From NCBI GenBank assembly GCA_041562215.1, contig JBFEYJ010000098.1:1-10279 (forward strand): a stretch of DNA of 10,279 nt. Direction: 5' to 3'. This DNA comes from JBFEYJ01 sp041562215. GTDB taxonomy: Bacteria; Pseudomonadota; Gammaproteobacteria; Thiohalomonadales; Thiohalomonadaceae. The notes beneath the pieces are model-generated. The model was not told the origin of the DNA. It was given only the letters and a program-made list of their open reading frames with translations, and made no database searches. Shown piece after piece: positions 1 to 5,522 of this stretch (position 1 is the first letter of the stretch; the number at the start of each line of letters is the position of its first letter). The position numbers and the translations under genes are program-made.

Positions 1-129
1 CAGTTGTTGGTAGGGCATCCTCATGCTCGCTTGAATCGTTTGGGTGAGAGCTTACGATTTTACCGGCAGCTGGCTCTCACTGCCTCTATCCAAGCGTTGC
101 AGTTATTCTATGAATTCACGGTTTTTTAA
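1..129 (+). CDS. C-terminal end of an unrecognised protein (partial)
   Basis: Reading frame 1 is open from the window edge to TAA at 127-129 and gives 42 residues ending in LFYEFTVF. The stretch looks like real protein: it is helical in character, with well-spaced Arg, Leu and Gln residues and a hydrophobic end. I prefer it to the overlapping frame-2 ORF (44-310), whose composition is rich in Ser, Pro, Trp and Cys and looks random. No family can be assigned from so short a tail. Just downstream are two small perfect inverted repeats, TAACC/GGTTA (175-187) and GGCTA/TAGCC (195-208). Neither has a T tract, so they are at most weak terminator candidates. Confidence 0.45.
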   Translation, partial: QLLVGHPHARLNRLGESLRFYRQLALTASIQALQLFYEFTVF

Positions 130-310
130 TTGTACCCTTTATGTTAATCCACTATTTGAGCCGTCTATCCTGTATAACCGCTGGTTAACTCACAGGCTAA
201 CGCTAGCCGTAGGTAAAACGGTCATCAGGAAGTCATTCGTCATCCCGTGTGTTCCGTGGTCCAAGTCATTCCCCCTTGCTGTTCCGCTCGCCAACCCCCA
301 GTTCTGTTAA

Positions 311-649
311 ATGAGATTTTTTTCCTTAAGCGCAGGGCTGGAAGTGACTGTAACCGGCGAGATTCTGGTCATCGCCGGCGACTTGAATAGCGTCAGCGGA
401 GCCGTGCTGGAGCAATGGCTGCAAAGTCTGCATGCCATCTCTGTTCTGGATTTGGCCGAGTTTGACATTGAGGATGGTGTGGCGGCCACACATGCGGTCA
501 ATGCCGTACGCCTGTTATGCTCTCGTGTCCCGTTGTTGCAGATCGTGGCAGCGCCTCAGGTGCTGGCACACAACCTTTATCGTGCAGGCCTCCTGGCGGA
601 GGGGAAAATTGAACTCAAAGAAACGCGTGAAGACGAGGCTTATGGCTGA
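311..649 (+). CDS. STAS-domain-like small protein
   Basis: This is a 112-residue cytoplasmic protein with no signal peptide or membrane segment. Its layout matches a single STAS domain (anti-sigma-factor antagonist or MlaB-like): a beta strand near residues 17-23, a helix 28-40, a strand SVLDLAEFDI at 44-53 where STAS proteins carry their conserved Asp-rich loop, a helix with HAVNAVRLL at 61-69, then a strand LLQIVAA and a last helix. The usual phosphorylated Ser after the Asp is absent: the loop reads IEDG at 53-56. If it is a STAS protein, it may work by binding rather than by phospho-switching. ATG 311 is the first possible start because TAA lies directly before it at 308-310; no clear ribosome binding site is visible. 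A lone TATAAC at 173-178 might be a -10 box, but I see no matching -35. The gene converges on the DUF389 gene with seven bases between stops. The family call rests on pattern alone. Confidence 0.6.
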   Translation: MRFFSLSAGLEVTVTGEILVIAGDLNSVSGAVLEQWLQSLHAISVLDLAEFDIEDGVAATHAVNAVRLLCSRVPLLQIVAAPQVLAHNLYRAGLLAEGKIELKETREDEAYG

Positions 650-656
650 GCTCTGA

Positions 657-1640
657 CTAGAGGGCGTGGCGGATGGTGATGATGGCAATAAGGATCGACA
701 GCGTAATCAGCCAGAGGACGATGTAGGCGGTCATTGATTGACGGGCCTTCTTCTGCTCCAGCCATGTGCGTGGTTTAACGGATTTGAACAGGAATACCAA
801 TTTAGCGGCCAGGTTAATGCAGACGACATTCGTTGCCAGCAACAGGGCGGCCCCGGTGGCCAGATCAAATCTGCCGCTGCCTGTCATCAAGCCCATCGTT
901 GTGGTCGGCGGTAACAGGGCCACAGCCACCATGACCCCCACCAGTACGCTGGATATCCGGGTGGTCAGTGACAGTACGGCGGCCGCTCCGGAGGCCAGCG
1001 CCAATACGATACCGGCGATGCCGACATCGGTACGGGCGAGCAGCTCACTGCTCAATTCCTGTATTGGCCAGAACAGGCCGATTAGTAAGGACATTGCAAA
1101 GGCGAGCAGTATGCCCGATAGGTTGGTTTTAAATGCCTTCCACATCAGCTCCGTGTCACCCAGTGCTGTGCCGAGGGCCAAGGCCATGTTGGGGCCGAGA
1201 AGGGGGGCGATAACCATCGCGCCGATCACCACCGCTACATTGTCTTCCAGCAGGCCTATGGCCGCGACAATCGTTGAGAGCGCCACCAGTAGCAAAAAGT
1301 TGCCATCAAGACGTGCCCCTTGGGAGACATCCTTGTAAAGCTCCTCGCGAGAAGTGGTGATTGGATTCTTTTCTTTCTCCTCACCGGTTTTTTCTTCTAT
1401 ACGCGGAAGAGTCGCATCAACCGGAAATACAACGATGCGGGCATTACTGCTGGTATGGAGACGTCCCTCCAGGGCATCAAGCAGAGCGGGATAGTGGTTG
1501 GCCGGGATAAGAATCCTGACAGCCTGGCGGCCGTGTTCGTCTTCATGCCCTGTCCAGATATCCAGTGCCTCATGCTGCCTGGAGAGGCGGATAATGGACT
1601 CCCGGTGTCCGATGTCGGCTATGACTTCGATCATGCGCAT
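657..1640 (-). CDS. DUF389 / TIGR00341 family membrane protein
   Basis: This 327-residue protein has the two-part plan of the TIGR00341/DUF389 family. A soluble N-terminal domain (1-95) opens with the typical MRMIEVIADIG. A charged linker (80-105) follows, then a hydrophobic C-terminal region from about 112 to 325 with some six membrane segments (approximately 114-131, 135-158, 175-190, 208-226, 231-249, 262-286 and 305-323, some possibly re-entrant). Conserved-looking family stretches include VVIGAMVIAPLLGP (137-150) and VGVMVAVALLPPTTTMG (234-250), both rich in Gly and Pro within the membrane. The family is widespread in bacteria and archaea, and its transport or sensing role is not established. 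ATG 1640 and ATG 1634 are both possible starts; I chose the first because MRMIEVIA fits the usual family start. No strong ribosome binding site is seen. Confidence 0.88.
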   Translation of the reverse strand: MRMIEVIADIGHRESIIRLSRQHEALDIWTGHEDEHGRQAVRILIPANHYPALLDALEGRLHTSSNARIVVFPVDATLPRIEEKTGEEKEKNPITTSREELYKDVSQGARLDGNFLLLVALSTIVAAIGLLEDNVAVVIGAMVIAPLLGPNMALALGTALGDTELMWKAFKTNLSGILLAFAMSLLIGLFWPIQELSSELLARTDVGIAGIVLALASGAAAVLSLTTRISSVLVGVMVAVALLPPTTTMGLMTGSGRFDLATGAALLLATNVVCINLAAKLVFLFKSVKPRTWLEQKKARQSMTAYIVLWLITLSILIAIITIRHAL

Positions 1641-1679
1641 GCACCGAGCATATCATAGGAGATGACTATAACCTCATGA

Positions 1680-1708
1680 TTGAGTGTGAATTTTTGGACG
1701 ACTACACT
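1680..1708 (+). promoter_or_regulatory. Candidate sigma-70 type promoter
   Basis: TTGAGT (1680-1685) and TACACT (1703-1708) are separated by exactly 17 bases and match the -35 and -10 consensus at four of six positions each. They point towards the small ORF beginning at GTG 1773, about 65 bases downstream. Matches of this quality arise by chance, so this is a suggestion only. Confidence 0.25.
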
Positions 1709-1772
1709 TTCGCTCAGGTGTTTGGGAGAATAGGCGGCTTTGCGGCAAGAAAAAAACAGGAAAGAAAATACC

Positions 1773-1904
1773 GTGTTGCGGTCAGTAGAGCATGCAATTC
1801 CGATCAGCCAGGCCGATGAGTTCAGGCGTCGAGGAGCAACCCGTTTTGTGAAACTGGAGGGGCCACTGGTGATATACCGTGGTGGCGAACTGCCTATAGC
1901 ATAG
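1773..1904 (+). CDS. Small hypothetical protein (43 aa)
   Basis: A GTG start at 1773 is preceded by AGGAAAG (1758-1764), a good purine-rich ribosome binding site about eight bases away, and opens a 43-codon frame ending at TAG 1902-1904. The peptide contains SVEHAIPISQADEFRRRGA and then FVKLEGPLVIYRGGELPIA, a mix of charged helix and alternating beta strand that looks like a folded small domain rather than random sequence. The frame is open upstream to 1734, but that part is Lys/Asn-rich and lacks a better start. I recognise no family. It is the first of two short ORFs between the DUF389 gene and the methionine-salvage operon. A longer antisense frame (1631-2041, -) covers it, but that frame is rich in Ser and Phe and looks like a shadow. 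Confidence 0.4.
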   Translation: MLRSVEHAIPISQADEFRRRGATRFVKLEGPLVIYRGGELPIA

Positions 1905-1951
1905 ATCCTTGAGGGGAATGCACAGAAATTCGTCGGTAGCACACTGAACGA

Positions 1952-2179
1952 TTGATCGCCCCCTCTAAACAGGCTGCAGGCAAAAAGGAACTGGTGGTTT
2001 GTGTGGAGACGGATGTGCTGTTCTCTCTGCATCAGCAACAAACGGTTGCTTCGCTGTTGACAGAGAGAGGACTCGGTGTGACCTTTCGTACCTTACTTTT
2101 TCTGCAGGGGCAGGATGCCTTCCTGGTCGACGGGGAACGTTTCGTTCCGGGGATGGCTGATTTTTTCGCAAGACTGTGA
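1952..2179 (+). CDS. Small hypothetical protein (about 75 aa or shorter)
   Basis: This frame is open from 1940 to TGA 2177-2179. The protein-like part begins KKELVVCVETDVLFSL and continues through LLTERGLGVTFRTLLFLQGQDAFLVDGERFVPGMADFFARL, with an alternating strand-helix-strand pattern typical of a small soluble alpha/beta domain. The start is uncertain: TTG 1952 gives 75 residues but has no clear ribosome binding site, while GTG 1994 and GTG 2003 would give shorter forms. It lies 47 bases after the previous small ORF and in a different frame. Intervening stops in both frames argue against a single frameshifted gene. I recognise no family. It ends just before the palindrome-rich leader of the mtn operon. 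Confidence 0.4.
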   Translation: MIAPSKQAAGKKELVVCVETDVLFSLHQQQTVASLLTERGLGVTFRTLLFLQGQDAFLVDGERFVPGMADFFARL

Positions 2180-2486
2180 GCCTCGCTCGGAGCTTGTTCC
2201 CGCTGGTACTGCCCGTTAATATTCGCGAAATCGTTAACGATGAGGTTATCGTAATGAGGAAATGGCCTCGAAGACTATACCGCCAGTGTAAAGAGTAAAA
2301 GGTAGACGCACACAAACAAGGACTCGGAGCCAGTCCTCTCGGCGAAGATTCGGCCAAGGGACCGAACGCTTGTTTCCAGGCGGTACACAAAGAGATTGTC
2401 CGCCTTCATATTCTGCCAAGGAAGCGGCTTTCCAAAACGTGAAAGAAAATCTCACTCTAGTAAGCAATATTTTAATGGGGATTTAT
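2180..2486 (+). promoter_or_regulatory. Palindrome-rich leader upstream of the mtn operon
   Basis: This 307-base stretch has no convincing gene. Near its left end TTGTTC (2194-2199) and TAATAT (2217-2222) sit 17 bases apart, a weak promoter-like pair. Directly on and after it lie the palindromes TTCGCGAA (2222-2229) and CGTTAACG (2232-2239), inside a larger inverted repeat CGTTAA (2214-2219)/TTAACG (2234-2239), where an operator would be expected. Further on, AAACAAG (2314-2320) can pair with CTTGTTT (2369-2375), enclosing two hairpins: GACT/AGTC (2321-2324 with 2332-2335) and TTCGG/CCGAA (2349-2353 with 2362-2366). This makes a possible three-way junction in the transcript. I do not recognise a known SAM, SAH or other riboswitch consensus. 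The elements are seen directly; their regulatory role is inferred. Confidence 0.3.
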
Positions 2487-3125
2487 GTGAGCACCGCAGA
2501 GCATGGCAACAACAATGAATTTGAGCGAAAGGCGGCCGAGATCATCAAGGCAGGCAGTTTTCTCAACAGTAGGGGGTGGGTTCCCGCCACCAGCAGTAAT
2601 TTTTCTGCGCGGCTTGCCGACGGGCAGATCGCCATCACCGCCTCCGGTTATCACAAGGGGGAGTTGAGCCCCGAAGCGATCATGCGCATCAATGGGGAAG
2701 GGCAGGCTATCGATGCGCGTCAGCGCCCGTCCGCCGAGACGCTGCTTCATACCGCTCTCTATAAACGCTTCGAGGAGGTCGGTGCCGTCCTGCACACCCA
2801 TTCGGTCAATGCCACAGTGCTGTCACGCCTTGCTGAAGGGCAACTGGTCTTTCAGGACTTTGAACTACTCAAGGCCTTTGCCGGTGTGGAAACGCACGAG
2901 ACCTCGATCATTGTGCCGATCTTCCGCAATGACCAGAACATCCCCCGTCTTGCCGCCAAAGTCGATGCCTATATGGACAGTCATCCGATCATCCATGGCT
3001 ACCTCATCGCCGGCCACGGACTTTATACTTGGGGTGAATCCATGGCCGAGGCATTGCGTCATATCGAGGCCTTCGAATTTCTTTTTCAATGTGAACTGAC
3101 CATGCAGGGGTTGAGTCGATCATGA
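2487..3125 (+). CDS. mtnB: Methylthioribulose-1-phosphate dehydratase
   Basis: MtnB (EC 4.2.1.109) removes water from 5-methylthioribulose-1-phosphate to give 2,3-diketo-5-methylthiopentyl-1-phosphate in the cytosolic methionine-salvage pathway. It belongs to the zinc-dependent class II aldolase/adducin fold. Numbered from GTG 2487 (212 residues, close to the family's usual length), it shows SSNFSARL (36-43), TASGYHKGEL (51-60), the likely catalytic Glu84 in PSAETLLHT, the zinc ligands His103 and His105 in VLHTHSVNAT, and the third ligand His177 in LIAGHGLYTWG. I chose GTG 2487 because GGGG at 2477-2480 sits six bases before it; ATG 2475 is in frame but has no ribosome binding site, and the frame's extension to 2370 is not family-like. 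It is the first gene of the operon, and its TGA overlaps the mtnD ATG by four bases. Confidence 0.93.
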   Translation: MSTAEHGNNNEFERKAAEIIKAGSFLNSRGWVPATSSNFSARLADGQIAITASGYHKGELSPEAIMRINGEGQAIDARQRPSAETLLHTALYKRFEEVGAVLHTHSVNATVLSRLAEGQLVFQDFELLKAFAGVETHETSIIVPIFRNDQNIPRLAAKVDAYMDSHPIIHGYLIAGHGLYTWGESMAEALRHIEAFEFLFQCELTMQGLSRS

Positions 3126-3682
3126 GCCGTCTCGCGATTTACGATGAAACAGGGACGCCGATGGGTGAAAGCGAGAGCGATCATCATGCCATTAGCGAAA
3201 AACTGGCCACACTCGGGGTACGTTTTGAACGCTGGGAGGCCTCAGCACCACTCTCAGCGGAAGCCGGTCAGGATGATGTACTTGCCGCCTATGCTGAGGA
3301 TGTAAAGCGGCTTACCGATGAGTACGGCTTTCAGTCCGTCGACGTGGTCAGCCTGGGGCCGACACATCCGCAAAAAGCGGAAATGCGCCGGAAGTTCCTT
3401 GCCGAGCACACACACGGCGATTTCGAGGTGCGATTCTTTGTCGACGGCAAGGGGCTGTTTTACCTGCACGTCGGGGATAAGGTCTATTTGGTGTTGTGCG
3501 AGCAGGGCGACCTGATCAGCGTGCCGGCCAATGTCACTCATTGGTTCGATATGGGTGAGGATCCCGACTTCAAATGCATCCGTCTGTTCGTTATCCCCGA
3601 TGGCTGGGTCGGAGAGTTTACCGGTAGTGAGATCGCTGACCGCTTCCCCGGCTTTGATCAGTTTGTGGGGCAGAGCGCATGA
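3122..3682 (+). CDS. mtnD: Acireductone dioxygenase
   Basis: MtnD oxidises acireductone (1,2-dihydroxy-3-keto-5-methylthiopentene) with O2. The Fe(II) form yields formate and the keto-acid precursor of methionine (EC 1.13.11.54); the Ni(II) form of the same protein gives an off-pathway reaction that releases CO (EC 1.13.11.53). The 186-residue sequence is a single cupin with all four metal ligands visible: His96, His98 and Glu102 in EHTHGDFEVRFF, and His140 in VPANVTHWFDMG. These positions coincide with the numbering of the well-studied Klebsiella enzyme. The bound metal cannot be predicted from sequence. The gene overlaps mtnB by four bases at its start and mtnC by four bases at its end, pointing to translational coupling; an AGGGG near 3106-3110 may serve as ribosome binding site. 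Confidence 0.95.
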   Translation: MSRLAIYDETGTPMGESESDHHAISEKLATLGVRFERWEASAPLSAEAGQDDVLAAYAEDVKRLTDEYGFQSVDVVSLGPTHPQKAEMRRKFLAEHTHGDFEVRFFVDGKGLFYLHVGDKVYLVLCEQGDLISVPANVTHWFDMGEDPDFKCIRLFVIPDGWVGEFTGSEIADRFPGFDQFVGQSA

Positions 3683-4359
3683 TTAAGGCGATTGTGACCG
3701 ACATTGAGGGGACCACCTCTTCGCTCTCCTTCGTTAAGGATGTGCTGTTTCCATACGCCAGTGAACATCTCGCCGCTTATGTGTTTGCACATGCCGAAGA
3801 GCCTGCAGTCAGGGAGCAGCTTGAAGCCGTTGAAAAAGAGGCGGGGAGGAATCTTTCCACCGAGGAGGCAGTGCAACAATTGCTCCGCTGGATCGATGAG
3901 GATAAAAAAATCACCCCGCTGAAAACCCTGCAAGGAATGATTTGGGAGGAGGGCTATCGATCGGGAGACTTTACCGGCCATTTCTATGAGGATGCCGTGC
4001 GTAATTTGCGTAGCTGGCACGAAAAGGGGATCCGTCTCTATATTTATTCATCCGGCTCTGTTCATGCGCAAAAGCTGCTTTTCGGCTTTAGCGATTTTGG
4101 AGATCTCACACCGCTGGTTAACGGTTATTTCGACACCCATATCGGGCACAAGCGTGAGACTTCCTCATACGAGATCATCGCCTCGGAGATCGGGGTACGG
4201 GCCGGAGATATTTTGTTTTTGTCCGATATACGCGAGGAACTGGATGCCGCCCGTTGCGCGGGAATGCAGACTCGTTGGCTGGTGAGGGATGCCGAGGTGA
4301 TTGATCCCAACGCCGCTCACCCGCAGGTTTCTGATTTTGACACCATTAACCTGGATTAG
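3679..4359 (+). CDS. mtnC: Enolase-phosphatase E1
   Basis: MtnC (EC 3.1.3.77) is a bifunctional HAD-family enzyme. It enolises 2,3-diketo-5-methylthiopentyl-1-phosphate and then removes the phosphate, giving the acireductone used by MtnD. The 226 residues match the usual length. HAD motif I is atypical in the way expected for this enzyme: TDIEGTT, with the nucleophile Asp8 and Glu10 in place of the second Asp. Motif II is YSSGS (123-127, Ser124/Ser125), the motif III Lys is Lys158 in IGHKRE, and motif IV is FLSDIREELDAA (180-191, Asp183). The helical cap domain spans about 20-100. The gene overlaps mtnD by four bases (ATGA). mtnA, mtnK or mtnP are not in this window, so the early pathway steps must be encoded elsewhere. 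Confidence 0.95.
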   Translation: MIKAIVTDIEGTTSSLSFVKDVLFPYASEHLAAYVFAHAEEPAVREQLEAVEKEAGRNLSTEEAVQQLLRWIDEDKKITPLKTLQGMIWEEGYRSGDFTGHFYEDAVRNLRSWHEKGIRLYIYSSGSVHAQKLLFGFSDFGDLTPLVNGYFDTHIGHKRETSSYEIIASEIGVRAGDILFLSDIREELDAARCAGMQTRWLVRDAEVIDPNAAHPQVSDFDTINLD

Positions 4360-4370
4360 TGGAGTAAACC

Positions 4371-4949
4371 ATGGCACGTACACCATCGACCATGCTTGAG
4401 CTTGGAACCCCGGCACCGACATTTTCGCTGCCGGAACCTGTAACAGGTAATACTATCAGCCTGAGTGATTTCGTCGGCAAACCGCTCGTCATTGTCTTTA
4501 TCTGCAATCACTGCCCCTTCGTTAAACTTATTGCGGCACAGTTGGCGATGATTGGGGATGAGTTTCAGAAAAAGGGTGTAGGCTTTGTCGCGATCAACAG
4601 CAACGATGTGGCCAATTACCCGGATGACAGCCCGGAAAAAATGGTCGAATTCGTCAGCGAGTACGGCATCCGTTTTCCTTATCTGTATGATGAATCACAG
4701 GACATCGCCAAAGCTTATCGCGCCGCCTGCACCCCCGATTTCTACCTCTTTGATGCGGATCACAAGCTGGCTTATCGCGGACAGTTTGATGCCGCTCGAC
4801 CCGGCAACGACCAGCCGGTAACAGGCGCGGATCTCACCGATGCCATCAAGGCGCTGCTGGCTAACCTGCCAATCCCAGAGGAGCAGACCCCAAGTCTGGG
4901 CTGTAATATCAAGTGGAAACCCGGTAATGAGCCTGATTATTTCGGCTGA
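4371..4949 (+). CDS. Thioredoxin-fold redox protein (AhpC/TSA-like redoxin)
   Basis: This is a 192-residue cytosolic protein of the thioredoxin/peroxiredoxin superfamily, with no signal peptide. The N-terminal LGTPAPTFSLPEP (11-23) is the typical redoxin opening. The active-site loop FICNHCPFVK (43-52) has Cys45 and Cys48 in a CNHC arrangement, and the cis-proline region is CTPDFYLFD (120-128, with an additional Cys120). A further Cys178 lies in SLGCNIKWK near the C-terminus, a pattern I know from bacterial 'thioredoxin family proteins' with the CNHCPFV motif. The substrate is unknown; it may be a thiol-disulfide reductase or a peroxidase. It has a clean ribosome binding site, GGAG at 4361-4364, six bases before ATG, and starts 11 bases after mtnC, so it is probably cotranscribed with the salvage genes. 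A hairpin terminator follows. Confidence 0.88.
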   Translation: MARTPSTMLELGTPAPTFSLPEPVTGNTISLSDFVGKPLVIVFICNHCPFVKLIAAQLAMIGDEFQKKGVGFVAINSNDVANYPDDSPEKMVEFVSEYGIRFPYLYDESQDIAKAYRAACTPDFYLFDADHKLAYRGQFDAARPGNDQPVTGADLTDAIKALLANLPIPEEQTPSLGCNIKWKPGNEPDYFG

Positions 4950-5022
4950 GGCGAATCAACACCGATAACACCGCTTGTCGACATGTTGGAGCCCTGTCAT
5001 TAGGGCGAATGTTCGTTGAAAG

Positions 5023-5044
5023 AATCCGGCTTCTACGGATTTTT
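5023..5044 (+). terminator. Rho-independent terminator, probably bidirectional
   Basis: AATCCG (5023-5028) and CGGATT (5036-5041) form a six-pair stem with a seven-base loop, followed by TTT on the + strand. On the - strand the same stem is followed by CTTT, so it can also serve the lipid operon ending at 5075. A second perfect repeat, GCCCT/AGGGC (4991-5006), precedes it. It lies between two convergent operons, where such a signal is expected. Confidence 0.6.
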
Positions 5045-5074
5045 CCTGCTGTTGTGAAATCTATTCTCCGGTCA

Positions 5075-5521
5075 TCAGCAAATCGCAAATGACAGGGAAG
5101 CCACCGCCAGGAGAATCGCCTGCAGGGTAAATGTCGTCAACTGACGGCGTGCGAGTATCATTGCGCCACCAACCCGTGCGTCCCAATCACGCCCGCTCGC
5201 CGGAGTTGACTGAGGGAACAGGCCTGCAAGCTCCTCGTCGAGGGACTGCAGATCCAGCCGGCTCCCCGCAATGGCCTCAAACAGTCGCACGTCGAAGCGA
5301 ACGCGCAGTGCATAATATTTTTCCATCACAGCGGCCAGCAGTGAAGCGCCAACCAGGACACCACGCCAGGCATTGCATCCGCCTATGGCATCGAAATTCA
5401 TCGCCAGCACCAGGGTCGCACCAAACAACAGGACGGTGGATGCCCCATCCACGCCATGGCAGGCCCGCAGAAAAGCCGGTAAAACCTGCCGCCCGGTTTT
5501 CTGTGGGCTCTCTTTTTTCAC
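5075..5521 (-). CDS. Small hypothetical membrane protein
   Basis: This 148-residue protein has three likely membrane segments: 28-41 (STVLLFGATLVLAM), 53-68 (two bases of Gly-rich helix ending AAVMEKYY), and 133-147 at the extreme C-terminus. A soluble loop from about 70 to 125 contains the acidic helix LDLQSLDEELAGLF. I recognise no named family. The start is GTG 5521-5519, one base after the TGA of the upstream phosphatase gene (5525-5523). The frame extends further upstream to 5590, but that part overlaps the phosphatase and reads as its shadow. As the last gene of the lipid operon it is probably cotranscribed and may be an accessory membrane subunit; this is inferred from position only. 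Confidence 0.7.
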   Translation of the reverse strand: MKKESPQKTGRQVLPAFLRACHGVDGASTVLLFGATLVLAMNFDAIGGCNAWRGVLVGASLLAAVMEKYYALRVRFDVRLFEAIAGSRLDLQSLDEELAGLFPQSTPASGRDWDARVGGAMILARRQLTTFTLQAILLAVASLSFAIC

Positions 5522-5522
5522 T

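Noticed and set aside
44..310. 88-codon + strand ORF ending directly before the STAS-like gene
   Set aside because: Its composition (many Ser, Pro, Trp, Cys) looks random, and its first part overlaps a more protein-like frame ending at 129.
766..1338. 190-codon + strand ORF
   Set aside because: It is antisense to the well-supported DUF389 membrane protein; its low-complexity Ala/Pro/Ser/Thr composition is a mirror of that gene.
1631..2041. 136-codon - strand ORF opposite the two small + strand ORFs
   Set aside because: It is rich in Ser and Phe, resembles no family, and overlaps the start of the DUF389 gene in another frame.
2370..2486. N-terminal extension of mtnB from 2370
   Set aside because: It is not family-like, would make the protein too long, and GTG 2487 has a better-placed GGGG ribosome binding site.
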